From Rhodamnia argentea (Eukaryota > Streptophyta > Magnoliopsida > Myrtales > Myrtaceae), in contig NC_063153.1 in the NCBI RefSeq assembly GCF_020921035.1, positions 17,112,001 through 17,176,000 of the forward strand: a DNA stretch of 64,000 bases, written 5' to 3'. Position numbers and translations under genes: made by a program. Positions 38,901 through 49,100 of this stretch are shown piece by piece; within the stretch, counting starts at the first letter, position 1, and each line of letters begins with the position of its first letter. The notes beneath the pieces are model-generated. The model ran no database searches. It was not told the DNA's origin and saw only the letters and a list, made by a program, of their open reading frames with translations.

Positions 38901-39379
38901 AGACACCCCGGGATAGTTACGAAGTCGTTGGGAAATATCTCGCTCTTAATGTCTTCTAGTTTCTAAGAACTTTAATATTTTATGGTTTCTATGTTCTTAA
39001 TGTTCTCCAGTTTCTAGATTTGACTTTAGCATTTTCATTTGCGTTTCTTTGGCTATAAAATGCCATCTAATTGTTGTAGACGGCAGACAATCTTGATTAA
39101 TGAAAATTTGCTTTATGCAATTATCCCGAACCTTGAAGAGTTCATATCATCTCGAAAACTTGAAAGAGTTTTCACTCCGTCCTTGAAGAGTCGGAGGTTT
39201 TCAAAAATCTGCATCCTTGAAGAGTTGCAATCATCGATCTAGAAGAATCGTTGTCCTATCAACTTCCTTGGAGGCCTAGAAGAGCAACCATTGAAGGCTA
39301 TAATTACTATTCATTCTGGTCCGCCTGTGCAAGTTCCTCTCCCGGCCCTTTTTGTTCGAATAGCCTATCCTAGGTTGCA
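38741..39379 (+). repeat. 3' LTR of the gypsy element
   Basis: 639 bp, about 96% identical to the 5' LTR by hand count. Its first 160 bp stay open in the pol frame. Confidence 0.92.
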
Positions 39380-40159
39380 CCAAAGATGGGTTGATTGTGC
39401 CATGTGGCGACACTCATACGTGTAAACCGCGACGTGGCAGCATCTTGCGGCAAAATTAGGATCATTTTTTAGTGAGGTCAACAATGACAATGTAAATGAT
39501 ATTTCAACAAGAAAATTTGTACACATATATGATGTTTTTATCTGTCTCTAAAACTTTAAAAAGTGATATTTAAATATTTGTACTCAATTATTAATTCGAT
39601 ACACAATATTCTTTGTTGTTGAATACATTTCACAATTCATGCTCATGGTCGATCTGCATTACAATAGCTATTTACCTAATCGCACAAATAGTCTAAAACT
39701 AACTCGAGAGCAAGAATTAGGAAACGACCCGTTAGATCGGTAAGTTGGCACTACCTTCTGAAGCCCTTTTCAAGAGAAAGATGGAGCTAGATCACAACAT
39801 ACATCTTTCGGCCACCCATCTTGATAAGGCCCAGATATGTGCCGAAGTCACTGAATGGGCTTTCCACCAATCAATGAAACTCTCTATGGAAGGGCCTTGC
39901 GAGATTCCTGTTGAGGAGAAGGAGAAAGTAAAATTAATTGTTTTGCCTATCTAAAGGATTGTCTGAAGAACCACGAAGTTGGCAGGTAAATGATTATTGT
40001 TCTTGCTTGTGATTTGCAAATACAGTTATAAATCCTTAGTTTTCCACCAACTTATAGCATCTTTTTGCCATGAAAATTACATCTTTGATATTCTGAAATG
40101 GAATTAAATAGTATCAAGAAAATCCCAAAACTTAACAAACAAGTACAAACCTTGCAGAG
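39380..40159. other. Spacer, promoter region of the secreted-peptide gene
   Basis: AT-rich; no transposon end or gene recognised. The open frame at 39745-39954 has no known motif. The right part probably holds the promoter of the next gene. Confidence 0.4.
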
Positions 40160-40168
40160 TATATATAT
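40160..40168 (+). promoter_or_regulatory. Candidate TATA box of the tandem-module peptide gene
   Basis: TATATATAT lies 118 bp before the start codon at 40286, the right distance for a plant core promoter with a short leader. Confidence 0.5.
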
Positions 40169-40285
40169 GAACGTGCCCGATGTATACACGAAAAACTTCT
40201 ACATTTTCCCCCGCATCGTTCACGAGATCACAAGCTCGTCGAGTACAGCGGCAGTCGCCACTTCCCTCCATTTCCGATCATCGAG

Positions 40286-40665
40286 ATGAGGCCTTCGTCA
40301 GCAGTCTGTCTTCTCCTCTTGTTCCTCGGCGTTCTTAGGTACTTGGAAAGCCATGTGTCATTTATGCACGCATTAACTGACCCCGAGACCTTATTCGAAT
40401 GATTCGCACGGCAAAACTGATTCACTTAGAGCGACGACGTCTTCTCTTTTTATAGAAATGTAGGCCATGCGATGGATGCGATGCTCGAGACTCGGGGGGG
40501 ATTCGTTTGGATTATCCTCCTGCTCACGGTGTGCCTCCGCAGCACAACGAACTCGCTGTATCTGTTCAAAGTTCGGAGCCGGGCGATGGATGCGACGCTC
40601 GAGATTCCGAGGGGATTCATTTGGACCATCCTCCTGCCCACGCTTCGCCTACACGGCACAACTAA
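40286..40665 (+). CDS. Putative secreted peptide precursor with two tandem 26-residue modules
   Basis: Not assigned to a family. The two-exon model is 40286-40338 and 40464-40665 (intron of 125 bp, GTACTT donor, GTAG acceptor), giving 84 residues. Residues 1-17, MRPSSAVCLLLLFLGVL, are a clear signal peptide ending at the exon junction. The mature part holds two copies of one module, D21-N46 and D59-N84, 38 codons apart and identical at 19 of 26 positions; each starts DGCDARDS and ends His-Asn. The ends are DYPPAHGVPPQHN and DHPPAHASPTRHN, the second followed at once by the stop. Length 13, the initial Asp-Tyr, and P-P-x-H-N recall RGF/GLV hormones, while the terminal His-Asn also fits IDA and CLE peptides. 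A TATA box upstream and AATAAA downstream support a real gene. Another acceptor at 40455 would give a different, hydrophobic frame. Function is inference only. Confidence 0.55.
40471..40662 (+). repeat. In-frame 114-bp-period duplication inside the peptide gene
   Basis: Units 40471-40548 and 40585-40662 (78 bp each) differ at about 14 positions. The spacing of 114 bp is a multiple of three, so the frame is kept. In the chosen frame, five of the changes are silent third-position changes. Confidence 0.85.
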
Positions 40666-40776
40666 GCAATGAAGGTGGTCGAGATCGAGTTGAATACAAG
40701 TGTGTACTGAATTTAAGGGAAGGAACACCAGTTCTGTCGGGAGAGACATATTTCATTGTAATAAGCTCAATGACTT

Positions 40777-40782
40777 AATAAA
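40777..40782 (+). terminator. Candidate polyadenylation signal of the peptide gene
   Basis: AATAAA lies about 112 bp after the stop codon of the tandem-module peptide gene. Confidence 0.45.
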
Positions 40783-40905
40783 AGTGAGAGCATCTCAAAT
40801 AGATGCTTCATTGCTCTTCTGTTTACGCAGAGATACATTCTAAATTTTGCATGCTCACGAAAATGAATGGGATCATGCAAAAGGAAAGAGCGAGGAGTAC
40901 TTTAG

Positions 40906-40979
40906 GCTCTGTCTGTTTCGTTCAAAATGAATGACTGGAAAAATATTAAACCATTTGTCCTTCACGAAACAAACGGAGC
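40906..40979. mobile_element. 74-bp mini-MITE with target duplication
   Basis: It starts GCTCTGTCTGTTTCGTTC and ends with the near reverse complement GAAGGACAAAT...ACGAAACAAACGGAGC. It is flanked by identical TTTAG repeats at 40901-40905 and 40980-40984. Very small for a mobile element and entirely non-coding. Confidence 0.6.
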
Positions 40980-40984
40980 TTTAG

Positions 40985-42159
40985 GTTTTAATCTCCACTT
41001 AAATTGGCCATAATACATCCCAATGCATGTGGAAGGACATTTTAGTACGGGTAATTAAATGATTGTCGATATGGCTTGAGGACAGCGTCGATGGGGCCTA
41101 GCCGGTTACGTACAAGGTGTTAAAATGGAGGATACATTTTTCTCATCCCCGATCGGAGAAAACTTCCTCCCATCGGACTTCTAAATTTGTGGACTATCAA
41201 TAGTAACGTCACTAGCGAATTTGAAATAAGTACTAGTGATTTCCACGTTTGTGGCCCATCAATCGGAAGAGTAGTGGAAGGAAACGTTTTCCTTGGACCA
41301 ATCTGACTATACTTTTGTCTCCTAAATTTTCCAAATTGGCCCACCAGCACCTCATTGCACCGACAAGACTTACTTCAGATCATGACAAGATAAATGTAGT
41401 TCGGAAATCCGAACTGGGCCTTCGGGGCTCAATGATCTCGGGCCGAGCCAGTCCATATTTTCAGGGTTCTATTTTTTCTGCTGATCTAGAGTGCAAAAGT
41501 CACAGGATCGAGCCACGGTAATAGGGGCGTTAATGATAATCATTCTATTATCGGAAGCTATTTCTGGCCAAACATAATTTTTTCTATTTATATTCCCTTG
41601 ATGAGTATCTTAGCGGAGAAACGCGTTTGATAAAGACACAAGATTTTGTTCCAGAATAGAAATTTGTTTGATCACTCATAAAATTTCTATGGTGGCTAAT
41701 TGCTGGCCTTGGCTAGCAACCGGCGGAAGCCGAATGGCTACCAATAGACGGCAAACCGGAGACTAGTGGAACAAAGACTAGCATACTAGAAACCGAGGGC
41801 TGGCGGATGGCGATTGGCGACTAGCGAGCCGACGAATCAAAGACCGGTGTCCGGGAACGCAAGAGAGAGGGAGAACGCACGCCGGAGAAAGTGAGATATG
41901 ATAAGAATTTTTATTTTTGTTTCTATTCCAAAAATAGAAAAGTAAAAAATTTCTACTTTTCATTTCTATTCCAAACATATTTCTTAACTAAAAATTTGTC
42001 CCGAATTGAAAAATGAAATTGTTTCATCAAACAAATTTCTGCCAAACCTATTCCCCGGAACAGAAAAAAGAAGAAGAAGAAAATGGTTATCATTCGTGCC
42101 CTAATTGTGCCATGGTGGTGCCACTGAGTAGGTTAGTATTTGCTCAATTACCTTTTATT

Positions 42160-42227
<68 letters not shown>

Positions 42228-42352
42228 TGGGTATTTTAAAAAGTGTCTTGCTCTTATAGGCAGGACACGCTATTTGGCTTTTCATACGAACAAATGCAGA
42301 CTTTGTTTCGTCCAAAGCGTGCCACTAAACGCCAAATAGGATAAATCGACCT
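40985..42352. other. Intergenic with a probable TIR element
   Basis: About 41575-42060 looks like an element with a GC-rich core (41700-41890) between AT-rich arms: AGATTTTGTTCCAGAATAG and AAATTTGTTTGATCAC at the left, CATCAAACAAATTTCTGCC at the right. No gene seen. Confidence 0.4.
42153..42226. repeat. Compound microsatellite (TTTA)n-(TTA)n
   Basis: Tetranucleotide TTTA units pass directly into trinucleotide TTA units. Confidence 0.9.
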
Positions 42353-42359
42353 CATATCC

Positions 42360-42970
42360 AAACTAGAAAAAATTATCAAAAAACATCCAAAACCTATTTA
42401 TACATGTGCTAATTCAATCATAAATATTTCAATTGTAATAATTGAGACTTAAACCTTTTTTGTATTTTATCAATTGAGTCCATCCGACGAATTTTACCGA
42501 AAATCGATAAAGTTGACATTTTATAGTACTATTTTAATAATTTTTTCTTGCAATTTATTTTTTTTATGAGAGCCTACAAGGGTCACCAGCTAACACTCGT
42601 CGGATTCGGCGAGGGCCACGAGAGGTCTAGCCTAGCCTAGATTTGACAAGGGCGTTGCAACCCTTGCTAGATTTGGATGTGGTGGCTCTTGCTATGGTTG
42701 GCGAGGGCCATAACGCCCTCTCTGGCCCCCAAAAAGAAATAGAGTAAAGAAAGAGAAAGAAAAAATTATGAAAAAATTAAAATATAATTAAAAATGTTCT
42801 AGTCGTAGTTGATTGTGCCATGTAGAACATTTGGCTTTCACGTTAATAATTTTTGGACAAAATGGCCAGGATGGGCTCAATTAGCAAAATATGAAAATAT
42901 TTTGGACTCAATTATCATAATTGAAAAGTTTATGACTAAATTTATGCAAATGTAATAAAGTTGAGGCCCC
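42360..42970. mobile_element. Non-autonomous TIR element with GGCGAGGGC core
   Basis: The left arm carries CAATTGAGTCCATCCGACG and AAATCGATAAAGTTGACA. The right arm mirrors it (GGACTCAATTATC, GTAATAAAGTTGAGGCC). The core at 42570-42720 contains GGATTCGGCGAGGGCC and GGCGAGGGCCATAACGCC. Non-coding. Confidence 0.55.
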
Positions 42971-44084
42971 ATTTGAGCTACCAAATGTACCTCTGCTCCA
43001 AAAAGCGCCCGAACATGAGGAGTCTACTTAGGGAAAATGCTTTGCGGTTATCGGAATTAAAGTTGATAATAACATGATCTATTGGAGTTAAAACCGGCGA
43101 TAACACTAGAATGATAGATTTTTTTTTTTAGTCTAAAGAAAAATCTTCATTTCATATCTAAGAGATATACATCACTTCAAAATAAAAAAGAAAATCCCAC
43201 AAAGCAAGTAAATTTGAAAAATAAATTAACTCGGTCCAGCTTGTAGAAACTCACTCATTCTTCAAGGATGGATTTGATATTGTATCCAAGCACAACTGGT
43301 GGCTAATCACCGAATCTCACATCATCATTAATGATGAGCACACACCGAGAAATCCCTTTCTAGTAGCAACGGCTTTGCCAAAAGATGGTGTAAGCCTAGG
43401 TTCGGCGTCCCCAAAGATAACAACAACCTCAACAGGTTGAAATAGCATACAAAACGCATTGCAAATCCACGAACTATTTATAGATCGAAATAAAATAACA
43501 CACAAATCTGAATATAACTCTAGATCGGGGGAGAGTAACTGCAAAATGATATCCGTTGATCACAAAATCACTCTCAGATAAGTCGATTGATGGAGAAAAG
43601 CTTCGATAATTTGCAAAGCACTTGACAATTTGGAGCAAACACCCGAAACCGGGGCAAACAGATTCTTCTAATCCACTCGCATTTCGATCTCCGAAGAACT
43701 TAGATGTCGATCTCAGCTCCATAAAATTAACGAAAAAATTTATTGAAAAGAACAAGTATGGGAAAAACTAAAGCAATATAGAGAAAATGGAGCTGGGGAG
43801 GGAGGGAGAGAGGGGGGAAAGACCCTCTCTCTCGAGAAGGCTTCCGAATCGAATAATAGTTGAAAAGATAAAATTAGATGATAGCTAATTTCGTTGGTTT
43901 TCGTATTGAGATTTGCATACCATGTATAGTTATGACCCTACATTTCCTTCAAAAAAGTACACCAAGACTTTTAATTTGGTCTACCATACTAAGACTCCCC
44001 TGCTAAATTGGTTCAATAATTGTAATTTGATCTAAGTACCCAACACCTTCGTATTTTTTTAACACAAGAAAGTAGGGAAAATAT
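42971..44084. other. Intergenic, unassigned
   Basis: Two minus-strand open frames (43474-43755 and 43317-43544) have no recognised motif. A GA-rich stretch lies at 43792-43840. It may be an old retroelement, but no defining domain is visible. Confidence 0.35.
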
Positions 44085-45195
44085 AAAAAAAATGTTCTAA
44101 ACTTGTTGCATTGGTACAACTTCAATCATAAACCTTTTACTTGGATCAATATTAACCCATAGTCTTAAACTTTTTGCATTTATGCTAATGTAGTCCATTC
44201 AATCAATTTTAACCTAAAATCGCTGACATGGATGCCAACCATTTTACGTCTCATGGCCAACGCAAATTTGGACAATTGATACAAATTTTAATATTATTTA
44301 TGAAATTTTTTTTTCTCTTTTTTTTTTGAAATTTGGCCGATAAAGTTATGGCTAGACATGGCCACGGGCGGTGAAACGCCGGTTCCGGTTTGTGGCCTTG
44401 CTTGAACCAAAATCGCCGGGTACGGGCCGGTTCTAGTTCGGCCCAATTTTGGGCGGTTGGGCGAGGAAAGAGCCGTTCCCCTTTTGTTTTTTTTTTTCGG
44501 TGGTTTGGAACCGGCACCCGGAATTGTCGGTTCCGAATTTTTTTAAATAGTAACAGTCCCATGAGGGGTTGGGCCGGTTCCGATTTGGAATCAACTATGC
44601 GGGTCAACGGGCCGGTTCCGGTTCAGAACCGGGCGGTCCAGGTCAATGGGCCGGTTCCGGTTATTCCACGGGCCGATTTCGGGCCCAAATCGGCCCGTGG
44701 CCATGTCTAGTTACGACCGTTCATCGTCGGCGGCAAGCGAGGGCTTGGTTTTGGCGTGGGCATCTCCGTCGCGTGTTGGAAAAATTCAAATAGTCTATAG
44801 ATTATGCTATCACTCAAAACACAAAATCCCTTGCCTTCTCCACAGTCTTAAATATTTTGCACTTGTGCCAATGTAATCCATCATATCAATTTTGATAAGA
44901 AATCGCTACTATGGACGCTAGTCATAATATATGGCATGATTGATGCTAACGTGGACAAATATTATAAATTTTTAATATTTTTATGAATTTTTTTTTATTT
45001 AAACTCTGCCCGCGAAGTCACGATTAATCATCGCCGATCATAGGCGACAGGTTGGTCTTGGCAAGGGCATCGCGTCCCTCGCCCAAATTCAGGCGAGGGC
45101 GTCGGCGTCGCTGTCGCTATTATGATCCCTGTTGGAAAAATTCGAATAATCTGTAGGTTAGGCTATCACTCAAATAAAAAAATCCCTCGGCTTCC
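44085..45195 (+). repeat. Tandem direct duplication of a GC-core TIR-element unit
   Basis: Two units run in the same direction, about 44105-44840 and 44845-45195. Each has an arm (CTTAAACTTTTTGCATTTATG versus CTTAAATATTTTGCACTTGTG), a GC-rich core and the same tail (GTTGGAAAAATTCAAATAG versus GTTGGAAAAATTCGAATAA, then GCTATCACTCAAA). Unit 1 is longer because an hAT element sits in it. Without that insertion the units are of similar length. Confidence 0.65.
44353..44709. mobile_element. Non-autonomous hAT element, nested
   Basis: Terminal inverted repeats TAGACATGGCCACGGGC (44353-44369) and GCCCGTGGCCATGTCTA (44693-44709) are perfect over 17 bp. The flanks GTTATGGC (44345-44352) and GTTACGAC (44710-44717) are an 8-bp hAT-type target duplication with two mismatches. 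The 357-bp interior is full of GGGCCGGTTCCGG words and non-coding. The second tandem unit, lacking the insertion, reads AAGTCACGATTAATCATCG at the same place, an empty-site comparison. Confidence 0.8.
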
Positions 45196-45359
45196 CCAGT
45201 GCAACGATAGATTTGATTTTGTTGCTCAATCAAGTCAACATGTTGATAAAGAAGGTCCGCTGTTGACTGGGTAAAAAATCCAGGTTAAATTTCGCTACAG
45301 TGATCTCCATTCTACGCAAGACCAAAATAATTTCCGTTTCGCGATCCTGCAAAAACCCA

Positions 45360-45511
45360 AAAAGCATACACAGAGTGAGGGGGAGAGAGCGAGAGAGAGC
45401 GAGGAAGGGAGTGCGCCCGATTTGTCTGTACCCTTTTCTTCACTTGTCTCGCTCGAGCTCTCTCTTCCTCTCTCAGGGATTTCCCGACTATCTTGAAGGT
45501 TTTGGAGGCCT
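45360..45511 (+). other. Non-coding first exon (5' UTR) of the ubiquitin-like gene
   Basis: A GA-rich leader-like stretch ends in CCT followed by the donor GTAAGT at 45512. The next exon (from 46113) carries the start codon, so a 5' UTR intron of about 600 bp is inferred. The left border is a guess. Confidence 0.5.
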
Positions 45512-46134
45512 GTAAGTATGTCGTCAAAGCCCTGAGCATTTGTGCGCGGATTGAAGTTGTTTTCTGTTGGATTTGGTGCAAAATTTGAGCGAGTGCCGAC
45601 TTAAATCGGGTCGCCTCTCACTTCCTGAAGTTGAGTGGCTACGTTCTGCATGTGGATGTGCTCTGCTTCTTTTGGAATTTGAAACCCTAGGGTTGATTGT
45701 AGAATGGTTCTTTGGCGAAAATGGGTGGCTTTATTGGCGTTTTTGCATGTAAATTGATTTGGGTCAACTTTGGCATGATGTCTTTTGGGGGTGGGAATCG
45801 TAAAGTTTTGGCCTTTCTTGGCCCAGGAGGCTAGCAAGAAGGTTTCTTGGCTCTGTGCTTCGGATTGTTTATTTTATGACAGTGATCTTAACCTGATACA
45901 TCAATGGAACGAAATTCAGTTGCTTTGTCTGGGTTTCTGTTTCATTTGTGACTTGATATTGTTAACTCATTTTATCTTTTTTCCTTTTTGCTCAAGTCAT
46001 TTACGAAATTGATTACTTTCTTCTTCTTCCTTTGGTTTTTGTTGTGAGACTGATGAGGGTGTGGAGTATCTTCTACTTTTAATTGTGGCTCCATTCTCTT
46101 GTTTCTCTACAGGTGTATCTATACCTTGAGAAGA

Positions 46135-49100
46135 ATGGGCAGTAACGATGCTGCTAAAGTTCCTAGAATCAATGAGGCTGAAGCTTCAGAAAGCACCATT
46201 GAGATCAAAATTAAAACCTTGGATTCACAGACTCACTCATTGAGAGTGAATAAGCAGGTAATCACTTACTCTGAGCATACATGAAACTGCTATTTTCCTC
46301 GTTGGGGGTGCCTTGCCTCAAATATCTTGTCCATTAAAGCAAAGGTCTTTCTCATGGGATAAATAATGGCCCTTACCTGTACCATTTTTACTTTCGCTAC
46401 TCTAAGCTGTTCAATTTAGAGCTAATGACTTGTTTGGTAATGGTAATACTGTGATAAGCATCATTTTTATAGAGAATTTGCAGTGTCTCACTTTGTTGTG
46501 TTTTGCTTCTTAAAAAAATTCGCTTGTGTATGTATTTCCCTTGTGAAAATGTCATAGGTATTTTGGGGAGTCTTTGGTTTGGGCTCTTTTTCCTTCATGG
46601 ATCCATTAACTTTCCGTTCCATTGTTTTCTCCTCAGGTTTCAGTCCCTGCTTTGAAAGAGCAGGTAGCTTCAGTCACTGGGGTTGTCTCTGAGCAGCAGC
46701 GTCTGATATGCCGTGGGAAGGTATTGATGGACGATCAGCTCCTGTCTGCCTACCGTATCCTTATTAGCATGTGAAGTTCATTTCGCAAGATATGATCTTC
46801 TTCTTGTTAGTTTCTTATCATCCTCTTCTCCTCCAGATTTATTGTACTTGAGATGCGATCATGATCCACCATTCTACATTAGGTTGTGTTACCAATTAAA
46901 TCATATTAGCAATAACCACCCCCCCCCCCCTCTCCTCTCTTCCCTCCAAAAGGAAATGCACACACTTACAGAGGAGAGTACCATGCCAGATGGCGTGGAT
47001 TTCCTATATTTAAGAGGTAAAATAAGAGGATTTGCCCTTTATATCATGATACATTACTGGAAAAGAACGGGGTTGGGTCACAAGTCACTGAACTGATCTT
47101 CGACCATTAGAAACTTCTTTGATATGTTGTGAAATTAAGGGGTAAGCTGGAACTCTCGATTTATTTGCCCCTTAAATTGGGAGGATTCCAATGCATACTT
47201 ATACAACAAGCATGTAAGCGTGCTGGTTCAGATTTAGCTGCTCAAACTCTTGGATGTGCACTTAATATAATTATTAGACGTTGAAGATGGTCACACATTG
47301 CATCTGGTTGTGAGGCAACCGGTTCCACCATCATCAGAGGGGACGCCCGCTCATGCAGGTTTGAATTTTGTGAAGATGTTTTGAAGTTTTCTGCTTGTAT
47401 ATAACGTCAGCCAATCAGGTGCACACAAGTCTATGCTGATCCACCTTAATGTTGATGAAACAAGTCTGGCCTAGTTAAATTTTGTGTGTGAACTCACACC
47501 AGAAATAGTAGCATGTTATTTTGCAAAGCTTTGTATTAGATGCATAATTATCAAGATTAAGGATGCTGCCACTCTGAGTGCAGCACTGCAGCTAACAGCC
47601 TAACGCATCCACAAGTAGCTAAATAAACCAAAAAGAAGAAAAAGCTCAAATGCAGAGTTCAGTATCTTTAAGCCAGGTTTAATTGCATGTGTCTTCTCTA
47701 AATCGATCATTAGACAGCCTTTGGATTCCCGGGGTAATAACTAATCTAAGCAAATAAAATCTTTCAAGCAACCCCATCCTTGATAAAAACTTCAGTTGCT
47801 TGCAAATTTGAATCAGTGACTACTTTGCTCTATTTATGGTCTTTCTAGGAGATACCAGCTTAATATATTGCGTGATATTGTACTAGAACATGAATCAGGG
47901 AGATCCTTTGAAATGAGAATTAGAATTGGAATGAATTCTTGTCAATAATGAGTATCTTCCGTTTAATGTGCATGTTGTTTTTGTGGTGTAATCTACCAGC
48001 AAATGGCAGTTAAATATGTCTCTCTTTTAACAAGTTTTTGGGACATGCAAACACTATGTGAAGATTGATGGGGCACACAATAATCACATATATATGGAGT
48101 AGAAAACAACTGTAAATATCAAATAACCTGTTTCTTTTTCTAAGACCTAATAGATGCTAAATTCTGGCCTGGTCACTTTGCCATTTTGTCGTACTATTTG
48201 GTTCCTTTTTTCCCGCTTGGTTTTGTTGCCTTATTCTATTTTATTTCTTGGTCATCCAGTTCCAAAAGCTATTGTGAATCTTGCGTGCGACATTTTTTTT
48301 TTTTTTTTTGCGGAGTGGTTCTAGAAGCTTCTTTCTCGATAGAGATATACTATCTGGATCAGATTGTCAACTAACTACTTAGTGATTTATCTTGAATTGA
48401 ATTGTCCACCAAACCTTAAAGCTGCACCTTGTGGTCTGGATGGCTCGGTTCTTAGAACACTTCTGACTGCATGTCAACCTTTTAGTGCTAGTTAGTTAGA
48501 TGGGACAAGTTTAGTGGAAATCCTTTCTATCTTAGTTGTAATCTTTATCTTTACTTCTTTTTGGCCCACTATGCTTCGATGTTGATTCCCTAGCTTCAAT
48601 TTTCATGCTGCACCTTAGTGAACTCTCATCTTAATTTAGTTCTATTTAGTTGGGAAAATAGATAATATTATATGTCTTGGAAACAATTTTCATCTTATTT
48701 CTGCTCAAATTCAAAAACCACTGGAAAGTGTGACTGACCATCTTTTATCTCCTGTAACGACTGATCCTTCAGCCACAAGCCATAGTCACAGTAGCCATGT
48801 AGCTCCAGGTGTCGTGATTGAGACTTTCAATTTGCCTGATCAAGGGGATGGGGTTCCCCCAGAAATCAGTCGGGTGAGAATATGATACTTAAGTGGAAAA
48901 GGAGAAGGGTTGTTTAGGTGCTTCTGTCTTCGTTACGATAATTGTTGTTTGCTTGTCCTGCTGAGCAGATTGTCTCTGCTGTACTCAGTTCTTTTGGAAT
49001 CGCGAATCCAGGGAGCAGCAATGAAGGGGTACATGTCTTTGAACACTTGATGTCAACCTATTTATTTGTCGAAATACCTGGCTATGGTTTTTAATATGGG

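Larger units (their letters stand above)
33735..39379 (+). mobile_element. Ty3/gypsy LTR retrotransposon, both LTRs present, defective
   Basis: Element of 5.6 kb with 5' LTR 33735-34351, primer-binding site, gag-pol, polypurine tract and 3' LTR 38741-39379. The LTRs start TGCAGCCCG and end CTAGGCTGCA / CTAGGTTGCA. Domain order is gag, protease, RT, RNase H, integrase, which defines Ty3/gypsy. The flanks (AGCGA before, CCAAA after) are not a target duplication. I count about 26 substitutions between the LTRs over 617 aligned bases, nearly all transitions, plus one 22-bp indel, so the insertion is moderately young. Confidence 0.92.

Noticed and set aside
42013..42339. 108-codon open frame
   Set aside because: Most of it is translation of the TTTA/TTA microsatellite.
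44251..44793. Arg/Pro-rich open frames on both strands
   Set aside because: They come from the GGTTCCGG words of the hAT element and the adjacent GC-rich core.
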